Origin: Oscillospiraceae bacterium
GTDB lineage: Bacteria; Bacillota_A; Clostridia; Oscillospirales; Oscillospiraceae
DNA length: 6,502 bases
Assembly: GCA_017411665.1 (NCBI GenBank)
Contig: JAFQPT010000012.1
Coordinates: 1-6,502, forward strand
Reading direction: 5' to 3'
Shown here: one piece after another, positions 1-5,032 of the stretch
Position numbering within the stretch: the stretch's first letter is position 1
Layout of the letters: each line of letters begins with the position of its first letter
Notes under the pieces: model-generated
The model's input: the letters and a program-made list of their open reading frames with translations, nothing else
Told to the model about the DNA's origin: nothing
Database searches by the model: none
Position numbers and translations under genes: made by a program

Positions 1-393
1 CACTGTCCCGCGGGAGAGAACACTGACCTTCTTCGGCAGGGTGTTTCTGTCTCCCGCACAGTTTCTTCCTTCGACATTTGCACTCACTCTCTCCTCCCTG
101 AGTGAATCCAGGGAGGAGTACACCTTCTTGTACCCTCCTTTGAGTGCCTTGGCAACCTCGTTAATGTAGGCAGGCTCAGCCACCTCCACCGGAGAAGTGT
201 TCCGTGCAGGATTTGCACGCCATCCTTCAAACAGATAGTCCTTAAAGAACTCCTGCTTTGTCTCCTCAAAGATAAGAGTCACCCGCACAATCTTGCGGAT
301 TCTGCCGAACTCGTTTCTGGCAGAGAACATCTGTACCAGAACCGACTCCCGGAGCTCTTCCGAACGTCCTATCCACTCACGCTTCAGTTCCAT
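1..393 (-). CDS. Unknown protein, C-terminus beyond left edge
   Basis: An open frame of 131 codons runs from the ATG at 393 to the left edge without a stop, so only the N-terminal part is visible. The start is supported by a GGAGGG ribosome-binding site about 9 bases upstream and by a one-base TAATG overlap with the reading frame before it. The protein opens MELKREWIGRSEELRES and continues as a mixed charged sequence with a plausible helix-strand pattern, for example GRIRKIVRVTLIFEET near residues 30-45 and FFKDYLFEGWRAN near 49-61. There is no signal peptide, membrane segment or catalytic motif that I recognise. Codon use is regular, with many purine-first codons, and that is the main reason to accept it as coding. 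I do not recognise the family and assign no function. Coding status is fairly secure; identity is open. Confidence 0.7.
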   Translation of the reverse strand, partial: MELKREWIGRSEELRESVLVQMFSARNEFGRIRKIVRVTLIFEETKQEFFKDYLFEGWRANPARNTSPVEVAEPAYINEVAKALKGGYKKVYSSLDSLREERVSANVEGRNCAGDRNTLPKKVSVLSRGTV

Positions 394-635
394 TAGAACA
401 TCCCTCCAACACCATCCGCATCCATCCTACAGTTAACACTGCTGCGAGCGGTGGTCTTCGATGCCCTCATAGAGGAAGAAATAAGGGAGAATAAGGGGGC
501 GCGTTTCAGGCACCACCCAAAGAGTCTGCGGTCGATTGGGGTGTAGGCAGCACGGAAAAGCCTGTTTCCTGCGGATTTCTGCCAGATGCGGTCGTTCATG
601 TTCCAGACGAGCTTCACGAATTTGTGTTTTGTCAT
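393..635 (-). CDS. Small unknown ORF, 80 aa, reading frame uncertain
   Basis: This ATG-to-TAA frame of 80 codons ends exactly where the next minus-strand gene starts (TAATG), as in a translationally coupled pair. A weak GGAG lies about 7 bases upstream of its ATG. The sequence is basic and tryptophan-rich at the start (KFVKLVWNMNDRIWQKSAGN), and the C-terminal third (SSMRASKTTARSS) looks less like a folded protein. A competing frame, shifted by one base just after the third codon, stays open to a TAA at 433-435 and reads naturally (REARLEHERPHLAEIRRKQ and LYEGIEDHRSQQC), but it has no ATG, GTG or TTG start near its beginning. First-codon purine use favours the 80-aa frame slightly, at roughly 55% against 40%. 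Either one is real, or the region is a frameshifted relic. No family is recognised. Confidence 0.35.
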   Translation of the reverse strand: MTKHKFVKLVWNMNDRIWQKSAGNRLFRAAYTPIDRRLFGWCLKRAPLFSLISSSMRASKTTARSSVNCRMDADGVGGMF

Positions 636-1189
636 GCCGTCTCCGCTGAAAGACGGAGAGAGTATGATTTACGGCTGACGGGAATCCGGACGCGAGCGGA
701 CGCGAGCGGGAGGATTATTTCCGGCAGACGAAAATCTTACCTCTCCGGATTTCAGAGGCATGAGACAAAACACGAGTGAAGCGAGTGGAACATGAACAGG
801 CCGCGGAAGTCAGAAGCAGGACAGGCTTGACGGATGCTAAAATCCCCAAAAGAGACCGCAGACGGGCGGTGTCAGAAGCTTTGCCCCCATACGACTGCAT
901 ATGAGATATCAGGGCATTGCCGGATAGCAGATACCGGAGAAGAAAGGAAGGATAGAGAACGAATCCTGCAAAAGAGAACACAGAAAATGAGTTATAAGAT
1001 ATGGAGGTGATACCGGCCGTCACGAACAGGTTACCAGTCTGTTCAACCGGTCATTCTCCAAGCGGATCTTACAGGAAATAATTAGTCGTCAGATGATATA
1101 ATCATTTGTCTGGAAACCCCAGATAGGAAAAAGAAGAGAAAAGAGAGATGGAGAGAGAATAGAGGGATGGGGAATAGTATGATAGTTCT
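636..1189. other. Gene-poor spacer with short open frames and a tandem repeat
   Basis: I see no convincing gene here. A 10-bp unit GGACGCGAGC is repeated head to tail at 688-697 and 698-707. A 6-bp direct repeat CGAGTG-AAG-CGAGTG lies near 772-786. On the plus strand a 58-codon frame at 834-1010 (MLKSPKETADGRCQK... ending MSYKIWR) is hydrophilic. Its stop codon overlaps a strong GGAGGTGAT site at 1003-1011. Just after it, in another frame and without a start codon, an open stretch reads HEQVTSLFNRSFSKRILQEI to a TAA near 1081. Together these could be a frameshifted remnant of a plus-strand gene, but the evidence is thin. A small palindrome, ATGAT-ATA-ATCAT, occupies 1093-1105. No RelE-, YafQ- or HigB-like toxin frame is visible on either strand. 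Confidence 0.4.
1125..1175 (-). terminator. Polypyrimidine (U-rich) terminator after antitoxin gene
   Basis: On the plus strand this stretch is almost pure purine, with only three thymines in about 51 bases, so the minus-strand transcript would carry a long C/U tract with runs of U. It begins about 15 bases past the stop codon of the antitoxin gene. Archaeal transcription commonly ends at such U-rich tracts without a hairpin. The position and composition are seen; the function is inferred. Confidence 0.5.
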
Positions 1190-1462
1190 CTACAGCAGAT
1201 TGGAAAAGAGCGCATCTGCATCTGCATAGGTCTTTACATTCGGATCTTTTGCAATCCTCCTTGCTTCCTGCATGGCTGAGACTGTTTCCGGATTTGGTGT
1301 TTCCAGGCGCAGGTCGAAGGGGAAGCCGTTATTTCTCACCAGACTGTGGAGGAAGACGTTGACAGCTCCGGAAAGCGGTATTCCCAGGCTACTGCAGATT
1401 GCTTCAGCTTTATCTTTGGTTTCCGTATCAACACGAATGCTGAGAGTTGCTGTTTTTGTCAT
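1190..1462 (-). CDS. RelB/DinJ-family antitoxin, no partner toxin visible
   Basis: This 90-aa protein has the layout of DinJ/RelB antitoxins. An N-terminal ribbon-helix-helix DNA-binding part comprises strand ATLSIRVD (residues 5-12), a helix of TKDKAEAICSSLG type, then GIPLSGAVNVFLHSLVRNNGFPFDL (about 27-51). A C-terminal toxin-binding region follows (NPETVSAMQEARRIAKDP) and closes with the acidic YADADALFSNLL tail typical of the family. In this family the antitoxin dimer binds operator palindromes in its own promoter and neutralises a RelE/YafQ-type mRNA interferase normally encoded just downstream. Here the 550 bases downstream hold no such toxin, so the gene appears solitary. The promoter carries a palindrome and direct repeats suited to autoregulation. 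No Shine-Dalgarno site precedes the ATG, so a leaderless or short-leader mRNA is likely. Family assignment is firm; the biological role of the orphan is unknown. Confidence 0.87.
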   Translation of the reverse strand: MTKTATLSIRVDTETKDKAEAICSSLGIPLSGAVNVFLHSLVRNNGFPFDLRLETPNPETVSAMQEARRIAKDPNVKTYADADALFSNLL

Positions 1463-1468
1463 GGTTTT

Positions 1469-1514
1469 GTATATACTTGTATATTGTTTGTATTACATAT
1501 ATACTTGCTTGTAC
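1469..1514 (-). promoter_or_regulatory. Antitoxin promoter with candidate autoregulatory operator
   Basis: A 14-bp palindrome, ATATAC-TT-GTATAT, sits at 1471-1484, just upstream of the antitoxin ATG. The 10-mer TATATACTTG occurs at 1470-1479 and again at 1498-1507, exactly 28 bases apart, and CTTGTA-type half-sites recur at 1476-1481 and 1508-1513. Read on the minus strand, GTATATATG near 1496-1504 is a good archaeal TATA-box candidate, which would place the transcription start near the palindrome. The repeats are seen directly. Binding by the RelB/DinJ protein is inferred from family behaviour. Confidence 0.55.
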
Positions 1515-1534
1515 TGCAACCAGGTGCAGAAATT

Positions 1535-1554
1535 GTGAGAGATTTCTCTCTCAC
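1535..1554 (-). terminator. Hairpin overlapping the stop codon of the 84-aa gene
   Basis: GTGAGAGA and TCTCTCAC form a perfect 8-bp inverted repeat with a 4-base loop (TTTC on the plus strand). The stem takes in the TGA stop of the gene ending at 1551 and is followed on the minus strand by AATTTCTG, a short U-containing stretch. It is well placed to end the three-gene operon before the antitoxin promoter, or to protect the 3' end of the mRNA. The stem is certain; its terminator role is a guess, because the U-run is short. Confidence 0.45.
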
Positions 1555-1805
1555 TTCTTTCTCAGGAGTTTTTGCCACTCCCGGATTTCTCCGTAAAACA
1601 TTCCGATGACAAGAGTCCAGAAGATTACAAAGTCCATGACTTTTCGTCCCCGCTCTGTTTCCCCGTCATCTTCTATGAAGAAGTCTGTCAGAACCTCTTC
1701 CAGACGGTTTTTCAGCGGGAGAATTACTGTCTGGTTATGCAGTTCTGCCTTCTCCCGCAGTGTCAGCCGCTCTTCACGGGGAGTGAGAAGGATGGTTTTT
1801 TCCAT
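1551..1805 (-). CDS. Unknown 84-aa protein, third gene of operon
   Basis: The start codon overlaps the stop of the upstream gene (TGATG), and a GGAGGTGAT ribosome-binding site lies 5 bases before it, so translation from this ATG is well supported. The protein begins MEKTILLTPREERLTLREKAELHNQ, a highly charged helix-prone segment. It has an acidic middle (FFIEDDGETERGR, about 42-54) and one hydrophobic run, VMDFVIFWTLVIGMFYGEI (about 56-74), then a basic end (REWQKLLRKK). The hydrophobic run is borderline for a single membrane-spanning helix and could equally be an amphipathic or buried helix. I recognise no family. Its position in a tight operon with a GxxExxY-type protein suggests a shared task that I cannot name. 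Confidence 0.7.
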   Translation of the reverse strand: MEKTILLTPREERLTLREKAELHNQTVILPLKNRLEEVLTDFFIEDDGETERGRKVMDFVIFWTLVIGMFYGEIREWQKLLRKK

Positions 1806-1819
1806 CAGGCATCACCTCC
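1803..1819 (-). promoter_or_regulatory. Ribosome-binding site inside upstream stop region
   Basis: The minus strand reads GGAGGTGATGCCTGATG. GGAGGTGAT matches the 16S anti-Shine-Dalgarno, TGA (1807-1805) ends the 159-aa gene and ATG (1805-1803) starts the 84-aa gene, sharing one base. The site decides the start of the 84-aa gene and implies termination-reinitiation coupling. Confidence 0.8.
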
Positions 1820-2284
1820 GGCAGGCATTCCCGGTTTGGTATCTGTTCCCGCCTCCCTCTGCCGGAACTCTTCCAGATGCTGCACATGGAGCAGAACCTC
1901 TTCGAGGATTTTTGCTTTGTCCGGAAGATTTGCCCGGAGAACTGCCGCCGCCACTTCCATTTCATCCGTGGAACTCAGACGTACTCCGGCATCCTTTGCT
2001 GCTTCCAGAGAGTTGGTAAATCCATACTCGAAGATAATCCGGTTACAGTCTCCCTCATATCCGCAGGCAAACTCTGTCTGTCTTTCCATATCATCCCAGA
2101 TATAGATATAGCCGTCTCCTTCTTTGAGCCAGTCGGAAACAACCAGATTCAGCGCATCAGATACAGTTTTTCCTTCGGCAGTCAAACCACGGATATCAGA
2201 CAGAATATCTGCCTTATTCTCATCAACATACGTCTCAACCGCATCGAAAAGGATGTCTTCCAGGATGCCTTCCATCTTTGTCAT
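1805..2284 (-). CDS. Unknown acidic 159-aa protein, second gene of operon
   Basis: The start at 2284 is fixed by a complete AGGAGGTGAT site (2299-2290) and a one-base TGATG overlap with the gene before it. The product is acidic and looks soluble. An N-terminal helical part (MTKMEGILEDILFDAVETYVDENKADILSDIRGL, with SDALNLVVSDWLKEG near 42-56) leads into a strand-rich middle holding GYIYIWDDMERQTEFACGYEGDCNRIIFEYGF (about 58-89). A second helical region follows (SLEAAKDAG, DEMEVAAAVLRANLPDKAKILEEVLLHVQHLEEF, about 107-141) before a loose tail ending AGGDA. There is no signal peptide, membrane segment or recognised catalytic motif. Longer frames on the plus strand across this stretch lack a comparable start site and are shadows. 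Function is unknown; co-translation with the nuclease-like protein is the only clue. Confidence 0.75.
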   Translation of the reverse strand: MTKMEGILEDILFDAVETYVDENKADILSDIRGLTAEGKTVSDALNLVVSDWLKEGDGYIYIWDDMERQTEFACGYEGDCNRIIFEYGFTNSLEAAKDAGVRLSSTDEMEVAAAVLRANLPDKAKILEEVLLHVQHLEEFRQREAGTDTKPGMPAGGDA

Positions 2285-2299
2285 CAGGCATCACCTCCT
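2282..2299 (-). promoter_or_regulatory. Perfect Shine-Dalgarno coupling first and second operon genes
   Basis: The minus strand carries AGGAGGTGAT (2299-2290), a 10-base match to the 16S 3' end, then GCC, TGA (2286-2284, stop of the GxxExxY gene) and ATG (2284-2282, start of the 159-aa gene). The site also encodes the last residues (A-G-G-D-A) of the upstream protein. Nearly the same arrangement recurs at 1803-1819. Confidence 0.85.
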
Positions 2300-2871
2300 G
2301 CTTTTTCGTCCATATCCACGATACGGGCTATCCGTTCTGCGAAGCTCTCACTCGGGTTTTTCTTTTCCTCCTCTGTGAGCGGATGAAAGATTCCCTGCGG
2401 ATTTACCCCAAGCCTGCTGTGTCTGCAGGCGTCTTTTCTGACCATGCGTTCACATTCGAGCCGCTGACTGTTTCCGAAGTTGATGAGCAGTCCGCTGTCG
2501 ATTTTGCCTGCCGAGAGGTAAAACTGCAGTTGTCTTCTGTGTATTGCATAGAGTCTGGTGACTGCTTTGAGTTCCAGGATGATTTTGCGGTCAACGACGA
2601 TGTCAGCACAGTATCCGTGATTCAGCGTCTCTCCTTTGTAGGTGATGATGATAGGAACCTGCCGTTCTGCAGTGTATCCTGCCTGGTTGAGTTCCCAGAT
2701 TAAAGCGCGTTCATATGCGGATTCAAGCATGCAGAATCCGAGTTCCTTCCATACCTTCATGGCGAGTCCGGCAATCCGGTACTCGTCACTCGCACGTCCT
2801 TCGTCCGTGCTCAGCCATCGAGTCGCTTTGCGCCTCTCAGCACTACCTTCAACTAATTCATTTCGTGTCAT
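2284..2871 (-). CDS. GxxExxY-family protein (PD-(D/E)XK nuclease-like)
   Basis: Using the ATG at 2871 the protein has 195 residues. The core, about 31-140, matches the GxxExxY family: YRIAGLAMKVWKELG (31-45), LESAYERALIWEL (49-61), an ERQVPIIITYKG segment (69-80) and the nuclease-like pair D90 (GYCADIVVD) and E100-L-K102 (IILELKAV), then QLQFYLS and SGLLINFG. D90 with E-x-K fits a PD-(D/E)XK active site; the cellular role of the family is poorly known. In the naming motif the usual glycine is replaced by C47 (CMLESAY), while E50 and Y53 are kept. The protein is longer than the usual 125-140 residues, with a 30-residue N-terminal part and a charged C-terminal extension. Neither this ATG nor the alternative in-frame ATG at 2967 has a clear ribosome-binding site; the longer form adds 32 residues that look like a shadow reading. 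It is first in an operon with the next two minus-strand genes. Confidence 0.87.
   Translation of the reverse strand: MTRNELVEGSAERRKATRWLSTDEGRASDEYRIAGLAMKVWKELGFCMLESAYERALIWELNQAGYTAERQVPIIITYKGETLNHGYCADIVVDRKIILELKAVTRLYAIHRRQLQFYLSAGKIDSGLLINFGNSQRLECERMVRKDACRHSRLGVNPQGIFHPLTEEEKKNPSESFAERIARIVDMDEKAGGDA
2807..2843. repeat. Imperfect palindrome inside the 5' part of the GxxExxY gene
   Basis: GTGCTCAG (2807-2814) and CTCAGCAC (2836-2843) pair as a 7-of-8 inverted repeat around a 21-base centre. The stretch encodes the N-terminal residues SAERRKATRWLST, outside the family's conserved core. It may be an inserted palindromic unit that was kept in frame, or chance. Confidence 0.3.
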
Positions 2872-3032
2872 GATAAACACAAGCGAGGCAGAACGGCACA
2901 AAGATGATATTGCTGACGGGATTGGAGCGAGGATGCGGATGCAGACGAGCGAGAAGACCGGCGGCATTATCTTCTTTGGGCTGAATCAATCCCCGGAATG
3001 ATATTCATGAAGTTTTTGAAAATACCGGGCGC

Positions 3033-3224
3033 TATACGACCTCTCGCTGCCTCCGCTAATGGCGTCGGCCAACTGCCCGTCCTTCGAGACGTGCAGAGAC
3101 GCGAGAGAAATCAACGGTCTATGAAATGATGGTGAATCCCGAAAACTTCCAATTTCTCTCGCGTCCCGGACGGCTCGATTAGGCAGCGGAGCTGCCGCAA
3201 GAGCCGTCAGCGAGAGGTCGTATA
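3033..3224. repeat. 192-bp non-coding element with 17-bp terminal inverted repeats
   Basis: The 17-mer TATACGACCTCTCGCTG at 3033-3049 is matched exactly by its reverse complement at 3208-3224. Inside are two further perfect inverted repeats. GACGCGAGAGAAAT at 3098-3111 pairs with 3152-3165. GACGGCTC at 3169-3176 pairs with GAGCCGTC at 3201-3208 and encloses the smaller hairpin GGCAGC-GGA-GCTGCC at 3182-3196. The layout suits either a small non-autonomous mobile element (MITE-like) or a structured RNA. I see no target-site duplication in the flanks and no transposase here. A 103-codon minus-strand frame across it is a by-product of its base composition. Confidence 0.6.
3091..3118 (+). repeat. 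Diverged inverted copy, left member
   Basis: This 28-bp stretch, starting GTGCAGAGACGCGA and ending AATCAACGGT, resembles the reverse complement of 3543-3567. The partner has one extra base near the start, lacks three bases in the middle, and has one C/T change. It lies within the 192-bp element and overlaps one arm of its inner hairpin, so a fragment of the same repeat family is present about 430 bp away. Confidence 0.4.
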
Positions 3225-3247
3225 GGACGGTGACTTTGCAGAAATGA

Positions 3248-3281
3248 AGAAAAAAAGAGAAGTGAAGCTTGTCCAAGACAA
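3248..3281 (-). terminator. Hairpin plus U-rich tract, minus strand
   Basis: TTGTC-CAA-GACAA (3269-3281) forms a 5-bp stem. On the minus strand it is followed by GCTTCACTTCTC and then a run of seven T (3257-3251 region). The purine-strand motif AGAAGTGAAGC recurs at the ends of two other minus-strand units (near 3604 and 6043), which supports a shared terminator design. The transcript it would end is unclear; only a 39-codon frame lies upstream. Confidence 0.5.
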
Positions 3282-3358
3282 AACTCTCCCGCCCCATCAG
3301 AAGATATTAGCTGTTTGATGGAGAATTATATTTGGCGTTCTTGTTTCGGCAAAGTATT

Positions 3359-3478
3359 TTACCCCTGCAGCACCCTATATCTTATGTTGATATTTAATGA
3401 GGTTCGCAGGTATTTTGCGGCCTTGAACGAGCGACCTGACATGTCGTGAGTTCTATCAAAATGACGGGGGCGGGGCAT
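3359..3478 (-). CDS. Possible small ORF, 39 aa
   Basis: This ATG-to-TAA frame encodes 39 residues; from the internal methionine it reads MSGRSFKAAKYLRTSLNI and ends YRVLQG. It is basic, helix-prone and has no hydrophobic segment. There is no clear ribosome-binding site. A hairpin with a U-tract (3248-3281) lies about 80 bases downstream on the same strand, so a short transcript here is conceivable. It may instead be part of a repeat or a non-coding RNA. No family is recognised. Confidence 0.2.
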   Translation of the reverse strand: MPRPRHFDRTHDMSGRSFKAAKYLRTSLNINIRYRVLQG

Positions 3479-3542
3479 TCAAACCCCAAACCACCTATCA
3501 TCTCTGTTTTGTAATTTTCATGGAGTAAAGACACTTTCGTAC

Positions 3543-3567
3543 ACCATTGATTTCGCGTCTCTCGCAC
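3543..3567 (-). repeat. Diverged inverted copy, right member
   Basis: The reverse complement starts GTGCGAGAGACGCGA and ends AATCAATGGT, matching 3091-3118 apart from one base gained, three bases missing and one substitution. It suggests that repeat fragments have been scattered in this spacer. Confidence 0.4.
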
Positions 3568-3576
3568 AGTGGTTTG

Positions 3577-3609
3577 GAAAAAAGAAATAAAAAAAGAGAA
3601 AAGAAGTGA
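3577..3609 (-). terminator. U-rich terminator after the 99-aa gene
   Basis: The plus strand shows long A runs broken by G (3578-3583, 3589-3595, 3599-3602). The minus-strand transcript of the 99-aa gene would therefore meet several U runs about 25-50 bases after its stop. No strong hairpin precedes it. This is typical of archaeal termination; function is inferred. Confidence 0.5.
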
Positions 3610-3630
3610 AGCTCCTCTCTGAGAAAAAAC

Positions 3631-3930
3631 CTATGAGATTTTCACCTTCCGGGAGATGAACTTCAGAAGTTCCCATACCGGAACTTCCCGAATCTTCGCC
3701 GCCATTTTCAGAATCGCAATCTGATATGCAGGACTGATTACGGGAATAGAATCCTCATCTTCTTCCAAAGCCTCTTTTTCAATCACCAGAATTGTTCTTT
3801 CAACAGCTTCTTCTGTCAGATTCTCATATCCTACAGAAATAAGGTGAATAACTCCTAAGCGGAAGAGGAGTTCATCCTCCCGCATTAAAGAGTCAAGCAT
3901 CCTGAAACCATCAGAATCAGACACATACAT
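3631..3930 (-). CDS. Unknown 99-aa protein, intact copy of duplicated gene
   Basis: The frame opens MYVSDSDGFRMLDSLMREDELLFRLGVIHLISVGYENLTEEAVERTILVIEKE, then an acidic patch EALEEDEDS (about 52-61), a helical core PAYQIAILKMAAKIREVPVWELLKFIS (about 66-92) and a basic end RKVKIS. It looks like a small soluble helical protein; there is no membrane segment or catalytic motif, and I do not recognise the family. No Shine-Dalgarno site precedes the ATG, but an AT-rich promoter region does. Codons from about residue 48 to the end lie in a 150-bp block repeated at 6079-6228. This copy has a coherent N-terminus and its own promoter, so I read it as the intact one. It is divergent from the unknown two-gene cassette and separated from it by 60 bases. 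Confidence 0.7.
   Translation of the reverse strand: MYVSDSDGFRMLDSLMREDELLFRLGVIHLISVGYENLTEEAVERTILVIEKEALEEDEDSIPVISPAYQIAILKMAAKIREVPVWELLKFISRKVKIS
3638..3787. repeat. 150-bp direct repeat, left copy
   Basis: Aligned with 6079-6228 at a constant offset of 2441, this block differs at only 3 of 150 positions. One difference changes K to E in the encoded protein (ILKMAAK versus ILEMAAK). Similarity falls to chance level right after 3787. Together the copies bracket the AT-rich two-gene cassette, as an attachment-site pair or a gene-end duplication would. Confidence 0.9.
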
Positions 3931-3990
3931 TACAAAAAAACAATTTGATGTAGAAATGAATTAATCTAATAATAAGCATATAATAAAACT
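3931..3990. promoter_or_regulatory. Divergent promoter region of 60 bp
   Basis: This AT-rich spacer lies between two divergent starts. On the minus strand TTTATTATATGC (about 3977-3988) is a good TATA-box candidate about 50 bases before the 99-aa gene. On the plus strand AATTAATCTAATAATAAG (3958-3975) lies about 20-30 bases before the 346-aa gene, and CATATAATAAAA lies closer still. Neither gene has a Shine-Dalgarno site, so short-leader or leaderless messages are likely. The shared spacer could couple control of the two directions. Confidence 0.45.
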
Positions 3991-5031
3991 ATGATAATTG
4001 ATTCCTTATATGTACCAGAAAACTGTCTTCAGTTAGAAAGTTTTTCTGCACACGTACTTTGGAATAAGAAAAAAAATGTAATCATTTCAATAGATGTCCC
4101 AGAAAAATTAGTGCTTGAAACACTTTACAATGCAGCAGAATCCAGAAACAACAATGTTGAAGGTAATAGAATAACTCTCTCTGAATTTAATGTAAATGGA
4201 TATCTTGGGCTTGTATTCCGGTCTGAAAAATATCAAACACCCAAAGTTATTGAGAATATTACATTTACCATAACATCAGATGGAGAGAGTGAAACATACA
4301 ATAAAGAAATCCTGTTATTCCGTCAAGATATATCCTTAGTCTCTATCCCCAAAGAGATAGTTCTCGACACATCAACAAAGATTAAAAGTACCAATAAAAT
4401 CATCCTGCAAAACATTGGTGAAGGTGGAGCAAAAATAGTTGTCCAGATTGATGAAGATTCATCCCCATCTGTATCCTTACAACCCCCAGAACACTATCAA
4501 GAGTTTTTGTATGAATTTCGACAATCACTTGATAAACATTACTCTGATTTAGGTGATGATTATCCAGAGTACCAAACTGAAATTGAGCAATTTAGAAAGC
4601 TAATTTCTTACACTGGAATTTTCGATTCTAAAGTTAAAGAGAAACTTGTTACATTAGTAGATAAACTTGAGAAAATATTTGAAAAAAATAATGACTTTCT
4701 CAATTCATTTATGTATACAGTAGTTCAATCATATCTTGAAAATTTCAATATAATTGCAAATATTGAGCAATTTAGTAATTATATTAATAGTGTAAACACG
4801 GGCAATATCATAATAGAAAATGCATTAGACCACATATTACTATCAAGTAACATTCAAACTATTAGACTAAAACTAAAGATAACGGATGTGGCTAATAATG
4901 ATTATCCAGATTTAGTTCTTGACCCAATCAAGATCAAATCACACAACGAAGTGCATCTCCCCCTTTATGCACTATTTGACTTTAAAACCAATAATACCAA
5001 ATCTAATAATAAAAGAACGGAGGGAAGATAA
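3991..5031 (+). CDS. Unknown 346-aa protein, first gene of AT-rich cassette
   Basis: I do not recognise this protein. It lacks a signal peptide and membrane segments, so it is probably cytoplasmic. Residues about 10-112 are strand-rich with alternating hydrophobic positions (NVIISIDVPEKLVLETL, RITLSEFNVNGYLGLVF, ENITFTITSDGES). Residues 118-155 (IVLDTSTKIKSTNKIILQNIGEGGAKIVVQID) and 288-331 (IQTIRLKLKITDVANND, PIKIKSHNEVHLPLYALFDF) resemble strands of an immunoglobulin-like sandwich. Between them, about 167-285, lies a long helical stretch (EFLYEFRQSLDKHYSDL, VKEKLVTLVDKLEKIFEKNNDFLNSFMYTVVQSYLENF). The suggested fold is two beta-sandwich domains, the second interrupted by a helical bundle; this is inference from pattern only. 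The stop is one base from the next gene's ATG. AT-rich composition sets it apart from most neighbours; the line 4741-4800 has 12 G or C in 60. Confidence 0.85.
   Translation: MIIDSLYVPENCLQLESFSAHVLWNKKKNVIISIDVPEKLVLETLYNAAESRNNNVEGNRITLSEFNVNGYLGLVFRSEKYQTPKVIENITFTITSDGESETYNKEILLFRQDISLVSIPKEIVLDTSTKIKSTNKIILQNIGEGGAKIVVQIDEDSSPSVSLQPPEHYQEFLYEFRQSLDKHYSDLGDDYPEYQTEIEQFRKLISYTGIFDSKVKEKLVTLVDKLEKIFEKNNDFLNSFMYTVVQSYLENFNIIANIEQFSNYINSVNTGNIIIENALDHILLSSNIQTIRLKLKITDVANNDYPDLVLDPIKIKSHNEVHLPLYALFDFKTNNTKSNNKRTEGR
5019..5024 (+). promoter_or_regulatory. Ribosome-binding site fixing the second cassette start
   Basis: GGAGGG lies 8 bases before the ATG at 5033 and within the last codons of the first gene. 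It selects this ATG over an in-frame ATG at 4919 that would overlap the first gene by 113 bases. Confidence 0.8.
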
Positions 5032-5032
5032 T

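Larger units (their letters stand above)
3282..3630. other. Spacer without a convincing gene
   Basis: This stretch holds the 39-codon minus-strand frame described separately, the diverged repeat member at 3543-3567 and the A-rich terminator tract at 3577-3609. A short GGGG-CATTCAAA-CCCC hairpin near 3472-3487 resembles a tRNA T-arm, but no cloverleaf can be built around it. Nothing else is recognisable. Confidence 0.4.

Noticed and set aside
84..269. 61-codon minus-strand frame rich in R, S and L
   Set aside because: It overlaps the better-supported partial gene at 1-393 in another frame and has no ribosome-binding site.
715..1023. 102-codon minus-strand frame
   Set aside because: It has a hydrophobic, serine-rich composition with no family pattern, no ribosome-binding site, and a repeat-containing end. 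It was considered as the missing toxin and does not resemble one.
1572..2386. Long plus-strand frames (177, 137 and 169 codons)
   Set aside because: They lie opposite two well-started minus-strand genes, have no start signals, and have cysteine-, serine- and arginine-rich shadow composition.
2870..3001. 43-codon plus-strand frame starting MINTSEAERHKDDIADGIG
   Set aside because: The composition is plausible, but there is no ribosome-binding site or family, and it is divergent across the CATG shared with the nuclease-like gene start. Kept only as a possible remnant.
2986..3297. 103-codon minus-strand frame
   Set aside because: It runs through a terminator-like hairpin and the whole palindromic element, so it is a composition artefact.
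3461..3490. tRNA T-arm-like hairpin with loop CATTCAAA
   Set aside because: The stem is four pairs with an eight-base loop, and no acceptor, D or anticodon arms can be placed around it.
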